This document shows, piece by piece, positions 1 to 13,149 of a stretch of 64,000 nt of DNA. A program made the position numbers and the translations under genes. The stretch comes from Patiria pectinifera. Taxonomy: Eukaryota > Echinodermata > Asteroidea > Valvatida > Asterinidae. Within the stretch, counting starts at the first letter, position 1. Every line of letters starts with the position of its first letter. The DNA is taken from assembly GCA_029964075.1 (NCBI GenBank), contig CM057133.1, forward strand, positions 11,742,699 to 11,806,698, in the 5' to 3' direction. The notes under the pieces were generated by a model. It saw only the letters and a list, made by a program, of their open reading frames with translations. It did no database searches and was not told the DNA's origin.

Positions 1-131
1 ATTTTTAGCTTTGCATTCACTTTCGTATGAACTGGCATTTAGTTAGGCTAATACAAGTTGCGTTCGATTTTTTTTTTGAAAGTAGGACCATATGTTTGTT
101 CCGTGATAAATAATTGAATGTAGAAAATACT

Positions 132-484
132 CAATTCGGGCGATTTACAATGTACTGCGCCACCAAGAGTTTGCCGTAGAGAGTCCATAGTTTTAAGCTT
201 ACGGTCGACAAAACATGGCTCATTTAGTGAACGGGTGTCAGAAGACAACTCGAGCTAATTTGTTAAAGATTGGGCATAGCGTTCTGTCGCCTTACACAAA
301 AGACCATTTTGATCAAAAGAAAAGAAAAGGGCAGATGCTCGAATCACACGCTTATGAAACTACTGATCGAAATGTCCCGCGTTGCCTGCGCCATTAGTCG
401 ACCATCTCCCACAATGCACTGGGAAAAATGAACTCTCCGTGGCAAACTCTTGGCGGCGCACTGCATTGTGAATCGCCCGAATTG
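132..484. repeat. Foldback element with ~53-bp inverted arms
   Basis: Positions 132-184 and 431-484 are imperfect reverse complements of each other, about 53 bp with a few mismatches, separated by about 245 bp. The arms share the core GCCAAGAGTTTGCC (or its complement). The spacer shows no gene I recognise. This looks like a small nonautonomous DNA element in or beyond the 3' part of the PH/PDZ gene. Confidence 0.7.
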
Positions 485-800
485 ACGTTGGTGCTGGTAA
501 ATACCAATGGTTATGCACTTTGTTACCTTTTTGTTTAACTTACAAGTCATATGAGACCTACCGATACACTGATTATCAAGTGTCTACAGGAACATCCCTG
601 TACTCCCTTGAATTCACTTGAGGCTCTTAAAAAAGGTCTCGGGACTTTTATCCCCAACCCGTGTGTTCGGCAATGATACATTTGGAAGCGGTATCTACGA
701 GCTTGGTCGTTATTTTTTGGGCACTACAAAGCCATTGCGCACTGTTATTTGATTCCATCGACTAAATTGTAAGTTCGTGTCCACTATTAATATAACCTAC

Positions 801-3800
801 CCTGTTGCCTTCCACTTCCAGCCCCCAGCTTTCATTGACAGACGACCGATGCAGGTTACGCACTTTGGCGTGTGGTAAGCGTCTGATGACCAGTAAGATC
901 TAGACGAAAATGAATCAAAAATACAAGCTGGTTCTTATCGTTCTAATTTTCTTCTATTTTATTACGATTTTCGTTGGTGGACGTGGATAAGTTTTGTGTA
1001 AATTGGTCTAATGGTTTGATGTTATTTTTCATGTATTTTATATCTGAAAGTTAGCCTTCGGGTTGCCAAATTGTAAATATTACCAAAAACACACTGTGTG
1101 TACCTCATCTACTGCAGATGTAGCAAAGAGCGAATTGGTGACCGATGGATCCACCACAATTTGCTCATTAATCTGCCTTAGCTGGTCCCCGACATGAAGC
1201 TTCTTGGCAACCTCCGATTTCCCAGCTTTCCAGCCAGCAACCCTGGGGAAAAACAGGTTTGATATAATGAAATTCCATAAAAGGAAGCCATTGGCTTGTG
1301 GCTACAGCTCCCGGCCACAGCCAGTTGATTCGGACAAAGCCATACTGAGAAGCCGTGTGCGTCGTGTCAATAGGCTATCAGCTTCGGTCCAAAATTTGGG
1401 CCACCGGTATCAAATGATCGAAAGAAGCAATATTCAATAGCGATTTTTGGCAAGGTATGCACATCTAGAGTTGGAAAATGTGTGATAACTTTGCAGTGTG
1501 ATCGGTGGCAGTTTTTAGGGTGTTATCACTTTTTTTTTCAAAATGGCCGCCAATATGTTTGTTACTGAACTAATTGCATGTAGTAACAAGCCTGTTTTGG
1601 TCGCCGTTTTTATTTATGAAGTGACAACACCCAAAGTGCTGCCACCGCTGCAATGCTATCACGAATTTTCCAACTACAGGGGTGCATGCCTTGCCAAAAA
1701 TCACCATGAGCATTATTCCCCTCATTTGATACCGACCAAACCCCCAGGCTGATGGCCTAGAACGCTTGAACCCATTCACGGGTTCGTCAAATTACAAATC
1801 AACTAAAATACAAATGGAAATCTCCAAAAATGCATCACTTGACACATCTTTAGAAATGACCTTCTCTTATTGTTTTCTTCAAAATGGCAGCATGTCATTG
1901 CCATCTTTAAACCAAGTAAAATTGTGAACAATAATTTGGTCGGTTACTTTTTTGGATAACTGCAAATGGTTCACTCTATTTCCTGTAAAACCAAATGTGA
2001 GTATTTTACTTACCACACGTAGTCAGCTATTCGCACAAGCCCCAATGCATTATCCAACTCGCTCTTCTTCAAGACAACAGGGAAGCCGTCCTTGTGACCA
2101 ATCTCCCAACGCAGTGTGCTGCAAAGTGAAATGTGACCTCGCTAAGTTTACTTCTTAACTTCCGTAAGGTTTGAAAATGAAGACGCATCAATATTCAATA
2201 GTGCACCGGCTTGCTGTTAAACTTTTAAGTTTGTGTGTACGATTTGCTATATGTGTGATTGCACTTATCGCCAATGGTATTTTTACTGAAGGGCACGTAC
2301 AACGGGCACATTCACTCGTGCAAAAACTAGCTGAGAAGCGAATATGATACTAAATGAAACTAAAAGACAAATACACATACCTTGAATCTGTCATGTACGT
2401 ACCAGTCATGAATGGTACAAGTTAAACCGTTCCTTCAGAAAAACAATTCATAATAGGAGTTGCGGATTTGGCAAAAAGATCCGCTCGCCTTAGGTTTCTT
2501 TACAATGTGCTTGTTATCTGAACGGTCAATGCACACTGTTTAATTGACAGGCTGGAAGTGTCCATTTTGAACTATTATATTTACTCTATCAACAAATTTT
2601 CTCTGTAATTTGTACAGTATTATATTTGGCACTTACTTGACATCGAAGGAGTCACCACCGTGAACTGGTGAAGGCAGTGGTCTATTGGATAGATTGAGAG
2701 ACACGTTGCTGTAGGACCCGGCCTTGCGTAAGGCAGCTGGTGAGTCGGGCGGCGAAATAGCCGGGGGAACAACAACACCTATGCGTCGAGGCTTTAAATT
2801 AAGCGGCTGAGGTAGGGACACCTTACGCATGGCATCCGAATCGTCTTGCAGATGTAAGAATCTCTTGTTGGTCAACAATGGCGACATCTGCGGTGCTTCA
2901 GTCACGCTAATCTTAGGCGCGGGCGGCGTGTGCACGCTCTCCGAACGTGCGGGCCGAATGCCGTCTTCAAACCCGCCGGAGTTCCTCGGAGACCGATCGT
3001 CCGGGGAATCATGATTCGTGAGATGAAACCCAGGGCATGTGTTTCCCCTAATTCTGTGCAAGTTTCCTCTCGGTGGCAGTGATGGAGGGGGCCCCGGATG
3101 AACCAATTCCTCGTGGACTTGTTTCCCTCTGAGATTGATGTAACGAACATTGGAAACGTCGACCACGCGCTCCTGGTGCATTGGCGTGTTCTCAAGCCAC
3201 GCGGGTGGGCTGACGTTTTTTTGTAAGTTAACGTATCCGATATGCTCTGTAACATAAATAACAATAACAATTTACAGCGAAGGAGTTGATTCGTCCTTAA
3301 AAAAAACCATAACATCAGAGACGTCGACCACAACTTTTTGCGAAACAGTGATGAAAAAAAATACCATTTTTTTTTTTTTTACTCAAGCAAAGTATTCATT
3401 TCATGGGAATGCCATGTTCCTTAGTAACTCCTTTTTAACGTAAAACAGTAAGACTTGAGGCTTTGCACTAAATAATGAAAGGTTTGCGAAAACACCATGT
3501 GCGAACAAGTTCTCAACTAAGAGAATGGTTCTGAAAAGAACCAGAGGTATAAACTTATACCTCTGGTTCTTTTCAGAACCATTCTCTTAGTTGAGAAATT
3601 GTTCGCACATGGTGTTTCCGCAAACCTTTCATTAAAGCATTAAAACAGACCTAATCACATTATGCTACTGTAATATTCTCCCTATGTCCGGCGATTTTTG
3701 TTCTATGTCAAGTGCATTAAGACAAATTGCAATTCAAGCGCATAAGACGTTGGCACTTGTAAACAGAAGGTCGTGGGTTCGATACCCCTGAGTATAGGCT

Positions 3801-6800
3801 TGTGAATTTCTCGTTCAACTCTTGGAAGCACCGAGTTTACAATACTAATAAAACTTCCTCGACGAAAGGCCAGATACATACATGAAAAAAATATGGAAGA
3901 GGTGATGGATAGTCTTATAAAACAATGGTTACGCTGGTACTGGCATAATATTGTTCAAAATTATAAAGGGCGGATTGCTGTATCACAAATTAACAGGTTT
4001 TTCCTCGTTGGACAGAGAAAATAGGTGGTCTAACAAGATCAAACACTGATAGTTGAGTTTGACTTTCGGTATAGGGGTTGATCCAGCTTTGAATATTGGG
4101 GAGGCAGCAGTCAAAGGGAGGGGTTACTAGCAGGTACTTCATTTCTCTTTCCTATTTTCCTATTTTTTTGTGGCCCAAGAGAAGGGTCACCTACACTCCC
4201 CCATCCACCATTAATCAGGTGACGTAGTTGTGATGATTTTCCACAAAATGTAAAAGCTCCTCACCTGTGCCATCTGAGTATGAGTGTGTGATTTTGTTGA
4301 ATTCAGCCTCTGTACTCCTCGGCCGTACAAAGTTAAAAGCAAACTCTTGATCACCAGAGCTACGATTTGCGCTGTCTGCTGGAGGCGAGGAGTAGCGTGT
4401 CCGATTAGGCTCCTGGCTCTGCTGGTGGTTTCAAATGGAAGTTATGCATCAAAACATAGTTGAATCACAATGAACGTACCACGTCTGCGAGTGCAACACC
4501 CATGATAATGATGATGCCTATTGCAACACTGAGAGAACCAGTCTATGGAATACAAACTCCTTGTTTCTATTGCGCATGCCTAGATCAAGACACTTTGCAT
4601 ACTAACAGGTCACGGGTGAGGGTTCGAATCCATATAAAGATAAATAGGCCAGATTTCACAGGAGTTCAAGTTTCATGACACCGGTGTTTGGCCATCTTAC
4701 ACTGCAGAATGTCCCTGGTCAGACTAAGTCAGCATCCGGTTTCTACCTGGCGTTATTACAATGGTCAATGTTGTTACATTTTTCGGGTCAAAATGACACG
4801 TTAAGGTCCTTGTGCGGGCCAAGCTCTGAGTGTCATTTTGGCCCTTGGCAAAAGTGTAAAAAGTCATATGCTGAAGGTGGGGCATGGGGACATGCACTCA
4901 GGCCTCCAAAAGTAAGAGACTTTATTTGTTTGTGCTTTTAATTGACATTTAAACCAGAAAACGAGCGAAGACGACTGTGTTTACATATTGTGCCGTGGAA
5001 TTTTTATGAAAAAAGGGGGAAAAGATTCCCCAGCGACAACTGAGGTCCAACCCTGCGCCTCCCATTTTGCAGGTTTAAAGCGGCCGATGTAGCGTGAATA
5101 TCCGACTACATGAAATCATTGGTAGTATTGCACATAAGTTTGATAATAGCCTATGTATAGACCTTTTTACAAGAGATTGACTTTTCACGTGTGAGGGATT
5201 ACCCAATAATAGGGAAAAGGATTCCGATTTTCATAGGAGTCGGATTTTCATATGACACCAGCCGCTATGTGCACTATCGTATTCTTTGACACTATAGACC
5301 TTTATCATGGTGCCACCATTTCAGTCATGTACCCTGTATCCAATAACAGTATGCTAATGGGTTTTTTTTGGGGGGGGGGGTTGAAAAAAAGGAACCGGAC
5401 TATTTTTCCTTCCAGCCTCGCTTTGGTTACGTTGATTTGCATGAGAAAAATCCAAAATGGCCACAAAATGATAATGGTCAGTTGTCTATAGGGTGCAGAC
5501 CAGCAAATCGGTCCGAAATTGCCTGCGCCGGCCAAATCACGATTTGAATGCCCTCAAAATCTTCGGTATTTGAGCATGCTGTGGGCCATTAACTTGAGGG
5601 TTTGTAAAAAAATATGGGTGGAAACCGTGCACAGGACTGGGAGCTTGCAGTTCTGTGTAATTTTGATGTAATTTGGACCCTAAAAGCGTTCTACTTTGCA
5701 ATGGAGTGTAGGCATCGTTTTCCAAAATGGCCATGGGCTTCAGGACTATTTTCAGGGGTGATCATCTTCAGATGGAAATTTCTCCTAAAAGTCATCAGTT
5801 GACCCCCCAAAAATTGAAAAGAAAATGAAAGATGATGAAATAAGCTTTAATTTGATGTGTGTCTCGAACACCTTGGAGAGTTGTGAGTATTTTTCCCGAA
5901 TTTTTGAAGTGGGAGCATTTACCATTGGGGTCTATGGAAGTTTATTTACTGGTCTGCTACCTTAGATCCTCCAGTGCCTTCAGCCATGCCTAGACTTGTA
6001 TCCAGTCTTTATTAGCATAGGATACGCATCCCATTCTCATGAGGCAAGACCCGTACCTGAAATAGGTCCAATGCGCTGACCCTGCTAGGCACCGGCTTCC
6101 TTCTTCTTTGGCTTGGCATTTTGCCATCTTCACTTTCCAGTCCAGGGGGCGGAGACAAGGGTGACGGGGGCGGGGACAAGGGTGACGGAGGAGGAGGCTC
6201 CTTCCAGCCCAGACGAATAAAGACGTCATCGAAGGCATTACACCATGCGGTTAATTCGTCACTGAAAAATCAGGACATAAGATGAAAATCACATTGAGCC
6301 TATGAAATACAATAAAAACAAATGCTACAACTTTTAAGTCAGATATATTTGTATTTGGCATTTTATTTAACAATTACAGCATTTAGATTCCAGCTACAAA
6401 ATATCTGAATGTGTAATTCATATTTTTTTGGAGACTGTACTATTATGTTTTGGCCTTTTGACTGACAGCCCGTGATTACAGCTATAATAGTAGTTTTGCG
6501 GTTTTATTCTAAGGTTTTTAGACTCTCGATAAATGCCGCTTTTGGCTTTCATCGTCATCATAAGTTTCCGTAAATTTTCAACAAACCTTGAATCGGCCTC
6601 CAAGTACGTCATATCTTTGTCTTGGAGGATGCCGAGCACGTGAGAGTTCTTGTGCTTCTTGGCGGGTATCAACATACTGTGAATCTATTACAGAGAAAAA
6701 ACACAAGTCTTTAATCATTCGTTCAATTTTTCCAGCTGCAAATATTCTGAATGTATGCCCATGTGGCTGTATGCACACACGAGTGTAAACACCTTCAATC

Positions 6801-8212
6801 GTTATTTTGAAAATTAGGGATGGAGAAACGAAGACCGTACGAACTGTTCTTACATTTAAGTCTAAGAATTCAAGAGCTTTTCATCATCGTATGCCCCAGC
6901 CAGCAACTCACGCCCTCGCCTTTTGTTAATCCTGGAGCATTCTGTTTGTTAGAATCGCTACAATCAGAGCAAGCAAATTGTGTTGATTTAAGGTCAAGCT
7001 GGCCTAACCCACGCGACCACTTACTCAAACGAATTTCATGACATAATTAAAATATGACATTTTAAAGGGAATGTACAACATTTGCTTTTGCTGCAATTTT
7101 CAGAAATAAATGAATTTGGAGTATCAGTTTGTTATAGCAACTATTGTTGAAATGACTTGTTTCACGTTTTGGGCTTGTAGATGCTGGAAAAACCAAGAAA
7201 ACCAATCATGGTCTTGTAGTCTTGTTCCCTGACCCCACTTAAGATGAATCGGAGCAATTAATAGACTTTGGGGAATTGTAAGGTCAGAGAATCAGTCTAG
7301 AATGCTTATACCCCTTCACAGGTGTGTAATCAATTGCAAAGAAAATGTGCAATAACTAATAAGGAAACAGTAGCAGCAGATTTTGAAAAAAGGCCAGTTT
7401 TCTCCAACGCGGGTCTTGGAACAATAACATTTTTCTTGAAAATGTCAGCACACCAGGAGCCACGATTTTACAGGAGCTTTAGACTGTCATTACCTAACAA
7501 TCCAGTATGGTATTTCGTAATAATTTGATCATTTTTGTTTGTGATGTTTGCAAATGTTGTATCTTCCCTTTAACGAAACAAAAAAACAAGTTGGAATATG
7601 GAAATTGGGACGTGTGCCTTCTCTAGACACAAGACCACCACATTTGACTGATGTGAGGACCTACCTTAGCATCTCTGGACACCGAAATCTGCTCCACAGT
7701 CTTATGTTGACTCCCCGATGGGGCTTTATATTCTTTGATGTTCTTGTAGCCACTCAATGTGAGAAACTTGCGGCCAAAACATCTCAAAACGTAGAATCGT
7801 TTGTTTTTATCCTATGACGGTAGAAAAAGATGGTTCCGTTGTTAGATTTAAAATTTAAAAAAAATGCACAAAAGATAAAGTAACTTCAGTCTGTTTTACC
7901 TCAGTGCAATGCTTTTTTAAATTTCTATAGCCCCATCTCTAGTGGCATGAATGTCACTGCATGCCTTTAGCGCATAATTATATTCTTATTAAAAACTCTT
8001 CTATCTCAATAGTCCATTGAAGAAAGTGGCCCTAAAGACCTGTTCTAATTGTGTTCCTTAAACAAGACAAGAAGTTATATTTTACCTTGAAAGATATCTG
8101 CGTGCCATCTTTCCTATGCACTTGTTCACCGAGGGTAAGATAGCCGGAGTGGATATGTTCAGTGTCGGCGAAAGCTTTGGGCTGCTCACGCTCCATAATG
8201 TCGAGGACGAAT
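801..8212 (-). CDS. PH + proline-rich + YxNL + PDZ-like adaptor protein, partial at both ends
   Basis: Nine coding exons, in transcript order: 8086-8212, 7665-7811, 6587-6684, 6057-6261, 4265-4421, 2637-3246, 2014-2118, 1104-1242, 801-899. All have GT donors and AG acceptors and the phases match at all eight junctions, giving at least 562 residues. Numbering from the first complete codon, residues about 20-142 form a PH domain: HSGYLTL start, KRFYVLR strand, TYLEADS strand and a C-terminal helix with the invariant Trp (ELTAWCNAF, Trp130). A proline-rich PPPPSPLSPPPSP stretch follows. The large exon 2637-3246 encodes YVNL (Tyr249) and YINL (Tyr280), which fit the pYxN motif bound by the Grb2 SH2 domain. 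Residues about 460-540 resemble a PDZ domain (PVVLKK, NALGL, HVGDQLRQIN, ILLVIRR), and SWGLEVEG near 550 may begin another fold. The architecture suggests a membrane-recruited signalling scaffold in the functional style of GAB, IRS or DOK proteins, but I recognise no orthologue. The start-codon exon (which must end in phase 2, right of 8212) and the 3' end (left of 801) were not found. The acceptor of exon 4265-4421 could lie 3 bp further in. Confidence 0.8.
1443..1701. repeat. Foldback element inside a PH/PDZ-gene intron
   Basis: Positions 1443-1532 and 1619-1701 are inverted copies of each other with scattered mismatches, beginning ATTTTTGGCAAGG on each strand. The spacer is about 86 bp. 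It lies in the intron between exons 2014-2118 and 1104-1242. The short open frames here are by-products of the repeat. Confidence 0.7.
3474..3633. repeat. Near-perfect 78-bp hairpin with 4-nt loop
   Basis: The arms 3474-3551 and 3556-3633 are reverse complements with only a few differences, centred on GAGGTATA-aact-TATACCTC. It lies in the intron between the 4265-4421 and 2637-3246 exons of the PH/PDZ gene, so the pre-mRNA could fold a long stem here. Confidence 0.85.
3735..3800 (+). repeat. tRNA-derived SINE fragment
   Basis: It contains a canonical Pol III B-box, GGTTCGATACC, near 3777. The 25 or so bases before it (GGCACTTGTAAACAGA-type) match the SINE head at 43212-43331. The A-box half is weak, so this is a decayed SINE rather than a tRNA gene. 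A similar B-box-like GGTTCGAATCC lies near 4621. Confidence 0.4.
5495..5957. repeat. TIR element, GCAGACCAGYAAAT family, copy 1
   Basis: It begins GCAGACCAGCAAAT and ends with the complement of GCAGACCAGTAAAT, so it has terminal inverted repeats. An inverted copy is at 9145-9559, and its right half recurs at about 13150-13440, including a shared stretch around GTGTGTCTCGAACACCTTGG. No coding capacity is visible; it is a MITE-like element of about 460 bp. Confidence 0.65.
7066..7569. repeat. piggyBac-type MITE flanked by TTAA, copy 1
   Basis: The ends are inverted (AGGGAATGTACAACATTTGC on the left; its near-complement ends in TTCCCT on the right) and each is flanked directly by TTAA (7062-7065 and 7570-7573). 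It is 504 bp, noncoding, and sits in the PH/PDZ intron between exons 7665-7811 and 6587-6684. Related copies are at 41335-41853 and 45861-46030. Confidence 0.75.
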
Positions 8213-9144
8213 CTGTGAGAAAAAAATTATAGGAACATTCTTTAGGTGCAGCATTGTGATTTTACTTTTTTATCATAAATGACTGTCGTAAAATGGGTCA
8301 CGCTCACAGAATGGAAATGGAACGTAGAACCACCGGTGCATTCATTTTAATTGTGTATTAGGATCCTGTTTTACAAAAATGTATATCTCGTTTGATGTAA
8401 AAAAAATTAAAAAAAATTATAAACATAAAAAAATAAAATAAAAATTATATCAAGATAAGGCATTTCAGAGTTGCGTTGCCTGTGCTGTTTTCGAGTTTTA
8501 CTTCGAAAACCAGATTATTTTTTTATTCAATTGATGTGTTCTTAGTAGTATAAAGGTTATTCACTTTTGAATGAGACATCGACAGACAACTATCCATAAA
8601 CATTTATTTATTGACCTATTTATTTCAAGAATTCGAAATACTGGCTGCCAGGCAACGATTCGGCTCTCGCATGAGGGCGGGCTAATTCGTGCCCAAAATG
8701 AAAGCCCTTTTTCAGGGGTTGCAGGCGCCCAAACTCGGAATAAAGTAGTTTGGTTGGTTAAAACAAAACAAGAATATTAAAAATTCGTTAGGGGAAAACA
8801 AATCTATATTTTGAAGAGCACCTGGAATCCATGTTTAAGTTTCCAGTAAGTCCCTCAACAAAAACGGCATGCGCATCTCGGTCATCAAAATTAAAAATGA
8901 TTACAAAAACAAGCATTTTTCTTCAACTGAAAATAACTCTCTTTAATACCAAACGGCACGTGCTCAGTAAGCATATCCGTGCACAGACACGACCTACCTC
9001 GCCCGACAACAAATGTCAATTGTCGGGCAGCCGACATGTCAAAACTATCAAAGTAGCAACAACCGAGTCACTTCGCCCCACTGCCACTTCGCCCCATTGC
9101 CAACTTTGCCCCACACCCCCACTTGCACTATTTGCCCTATGATT

Positions 9145-9559
9145 GCAGACCAGTAAATAGACTTCCATTGACCAAAATGAAAATTAAGTGCACTTCCCAG
9201 AAATTTAAAAATACTCACAACTCTGCAAGGTTTTTGAGACACACATCAAATCAAAGCTGTTTCTTCATCTTTTATTTTCCGTTCTCAAAATGACTTTGAG
9301 AGAAAAGACCAAAGATGATCACCCCTAAACGTGCCCACGCCATTCTAACAAGGTTATCTACGCTCCATGGCAAAATAAAGCATTTTTTGACCTATTTTCT
9401 TCGCAATTTCACAGAAATATGAGCTGGCAGTCCTCTGCACGGCTTCCATCCTTCCTCAAGTTCATGGCCCTCAAAATGCTCAAAATACCGGAGAAATTTA
9501 GGGCATGCAAATCGTGATATGGCCGGCGTAGGTAATTTGGAGTCTATTTACTGGCCTAC
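9145..9559. repeat. TIR element, GCAGACCAGYAAAT family, copy 2 (inverted)
   Basis: Inverted relative to copy 1 at 5495-5957. It starts GCAGACCAGTAAATAGACTTCC and ends with TCTATTTACTGGCCTAC. Internal blocks such as CCTCAAAATGCTCAAAATACC correspond to copy 1 in reverse complement. Confidence 0.6.
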
Positions 9560-12169
9560 AGTACACCCCTATATAAGCCATGTAACCAACTTGGCCCCAT
9601 AGCAACTCACTCTGTTGCAAATTAAGCCCAACGCCATTTTCCCCAATAACTATAATTCGCCCCAGTATGACTTTGGCCGGCTGCAACTTTCCCATTTGTT
9701 TGTGTAGGTGTTTAGAGATAGATATAAATTTGCCAAATAATAGCCATCATGCAATTTGAGCTTTGTTTTCAAGCGCAGATGGATGCCAAATTTTAATAAG
9801 TAGCCCTTTGTCATTGAAATATTTTATGTCGAAGAAGTGTATCGTTCCCCTTACAATTATTCATATACTTCATCCTAAAATTGTATTCTCTACCGAGTTT
9901 TGCTGATCCGGTCAATAATGCCGCGTTGTTCGGTCGACCATGTTCTCTGGTCATTCGAAAAAAAATAATAATAACTGTTCAAATGGCCAAGCTTCTAAAT
10001 TTAACCATTTAAACTGTTTTGGGACGATTTACAAATTGCTCATGAAAGCTTGCGCTAATGTAGAAGAACTGTGTTGAACTTATAAAGTATTTCTTGGCCG
10101 GTGACTATCCGCAGGCAGAAAGTCATTGTTGAGTCACCGTTCTACTCCAATAAATGTATTATATTCCACATAAGCGTTTGATGCACCTTTTACCAACGGA
10201 CAGAAAGTTCCGTGTGCACGGCATGGCAGCGCCATGGAATGCTGACCCTGACATCATCCTTCAGATCCACAGCGGTTTTGAAATTGGTCGAGTTTCAATG
10301 AAACCCACAACGGGGAAAGTACCACGAATTTGAATAATAAAGGATCTGATGTGATGCAATAATTATGGCACCTGTGCTGGACACGTCACTCCTAACTAGC
10401 CACGAGGATGTTTGCAATAAATTGAATGCATGTATAATTAATCGACCCCTAAAGATCTTTAATTAAACAAATCAACTGTACATCCATAATGAAAGTCCAC
10501 TCAAATGACTTATAACAAGGTCAACGGCCGCGGTGGGATAAAATGCCCGCTCTTTTGATGAATTCATCATGGCAGTTTCACGCTAGCGTCAAAATTCAAA
10601 AGTTTACCTTAAAATGTGGCATTTCGAACTGCGCGGTTTAATCAATACATGTTTTAAAATATATTTACGGCAGCCGAAGCATTGACACCACTCAGAACGT
10701 AGTTTCTAGTTTTATACGTATACAGGAACATACATGGACTAAAGGATTCCAGTAGGCCTACAGTTCAGGCTGTAAAAACAAAACTTACCAGCAAACTCGG
10801 CAAGTTGTCGACCAGTAGTCCGACCCTTCGAATTTCAATGATCGCAGAGATATTTACAGATGATAGCGCTGTACTCCTATAGTAGTTAGTTTCACACGAT
10901 ATGATTCCCTTTTGATAGCTGCTAGTTCAAATCCACTTGATAGTTCGTTATATTCACCCGGTATCCGCAAAGTGTACATTTTAATGGCTGGTTTTGTATG
11001 ACGGATGCGGAAACCATTGTAAAGTACAGCAATAATACTCAAGGCAGGTAGGCTAGTGTGCGAGCGCATTGAGGATCGCTGGTGCATTGAAGGTCATAGT
11101 GCACGGCATATATTTTTTCCCATGCGTTATTCTTGGTTTTCACTTCCTCTTTGGTGGTTTGTTCGCCTAGGTAGTCCCGGACAATCGTCAACCTGTCGAG
11201 TGGGTGCAAGGATATTGCAAACGTACACGCGTTCGCATTCATGGCGGAAATTGTGTTATTTTTATAAATGCAGAGAGGAATAGGACCAGGCTTTGTAATG
11301 AATGGTATAGTGAAGTTGGTAGGCCCGTGCAGCACCTTGTAACCCATAAAGGTGCTGCATAATGGGTCTCATATTTCTCATATTGAGGGCCTCCATGGAA
11401 AGCAGTGCCCTGCACTGATCGGAGCTACCCTTACTAAAGATGACGTAAATAAAAATTTTAAAAAATCAATAAAACATTTCAACAAATGTCATTTTGTCCA
11501 TGTTCTATTTTAGCGGGGGGGGGGAATTCTGAGACGAGAAATGTTTCAAATAAGACTTTTATTTCTTGGTTGCTTTTGAGCCAAAACACATCCTCCTTGC
11601 AAGACACTGTTTTCCGATCCCTATTTATTGAATACGATGAGGGCGGGAACATGTCGTCTTTTTGCGACAGCTGAATAACTCTCGGGCAACAATAAACCTA
11701 ATTCGAAAACAATATTTTTCCATAACTAAACGTGGGTCGAATGTTAATCAATGTTGTATTACTAGCGAAATAGATGGCGTCCGGATTTTTCATCGTCCTC
11801 CCTCCCAAGCCGCCGACACAAATTTATGCCCTTGGTGAATGCTAAGCCAATTATTATCTCAAAACAACCGCATAAGTCAGCCTCGTATCTATATTATAGT
11901 CTTGGTTCAAAACGCAAGTGATCGATTGTGGATCGCCTCGCGCCGGCGCAGCATCGCTGTTTGTTTCGCAGTAATGCGAAGTCACACGAGATACCTCGAA
12001 CCGAAAATTGTCATCACCGATCACGCGAGGGCGCACTTCAATGAAACTCAGTCGTACGGGCAGCGGTAGGTCATTTATCGATCAGAAACGTCTTGGATCA
12101 AGACTAGCAGCTATGAAAAATCAAAATGTGTTGAATTATCCTATCATTGAGATGAGCTATGCTTCTTGG

Positions 12170-12285
12170 CCGTCCCCTGTGGCACAATCGTTTAGCGCGT
12201 TGTACTTATAAGACAGTAACCATACGCATTGCCATGGAGAGATGCAAAGGCCGTGAGTTCAAGCCTCACCTGGGGAATTGTCTGG
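12170..12285 (+). repeat. tRNA-like SINE fragment
   Basis: A-box-like TGGCACAATCG near 12180 and B-box-like GAGTTCAAGCCTC near 12255 are spaced about 70 bp apart. The intervening sequence does not fold into a standard anticodon arm by eye. Confidence 0.35.
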
Positions 12286-12508
12286 CATTTTTTGCTATTT
12301 TGAAAAAAACACCAATCCATTTAATTGTATCTTTACATTAATAAAGTAATCAGATGCAAAAGTATTTTCTTATTCAAAATAAAAAGCGAAAGCAAAAGAA
12401 ATTGATAAACAAAACCAAATCTTTATTCAGAGATCATCCACACCCATGACGTCTTCTTGCTAAAAGAGCAGTGCACAACATGCGTAAAACCTCGCTCAGG
12501 CCAGCTGC

Positions 12509-12560
12509 ATGGGCGTCACCGGGATGGGGCAAGAGGGGCACCCCCACTCCCCAAAAAAGC
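12509..12560 (+). repeat. Truncated end of the CATGGGCGTC hAT-like MITE family
   Basis: It starts CATGGGCGTCACCGGGAT, matching the left terminus of the complete copies at 22823 and 51818. It then diverges and no right terminus is found. Confidence 0.45.
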
Positions 12561-13149
12561 AAAATAAAAGACAAATATAAAAGAAAAGAAAAAAAATGAC
12601 GCGTGAAGTCATATTTTCATTTTAATTTAATACATGCGTCTGCATGGATGTCAAGGGGGGGGGGGTAAACGCCTTGCCCTCGAAATAAACTTATACATTG
12701 AGAATATGGTAGCGAAAGTACAAGGATTTGGAATACGGTAAAACTATTCTCCAAATCACACAATGAGAAATTCAAAACGTTTCTAACTTGGGCATACATT
12801 TTTTTTTACGTGTTGACATTTTTCCTTGCTCTAAGGAAACGTTGAACTAATATGCAAAACGAGCTAAATTTGTAATGTAACGATTTTTTAAGCATGCAAA
12901 ATCTAATGAACTAATTTTTATTTGTTGTTTTTACACTTGACAATGGAATCCTTCTGAGTATTAAAGCATTTGAAATACTGTTACATAGTACATTATTAAT
13001 AAGAAAATCCTCACTTTTCTGAGTATTAATTGATTATATAAATTCATTCTTATATTTTTTTATGTGAAACTTTTGTGGGGTGGTCCATGGTTGAGATGTT
13101 TTCCAAAGTCAACTACACTAATGATCTTCGGAGGATTTCTATACAACTG

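Noticed and set aside
2902..3246. Alternative reading frame through the large PH/PDZ exon
   Set aside because: The phases of the flanking exons and the YVNL/YINL-containing frame agree with each other; this overlapping frame matches neither junction.
11041..11238. Minus-strand open frame considered as first exon of the PH/PDZ gene
   Set aside because: It ends in a stop and has no donor in the required phase 2, so it cannot be joined to the exon at 8212.
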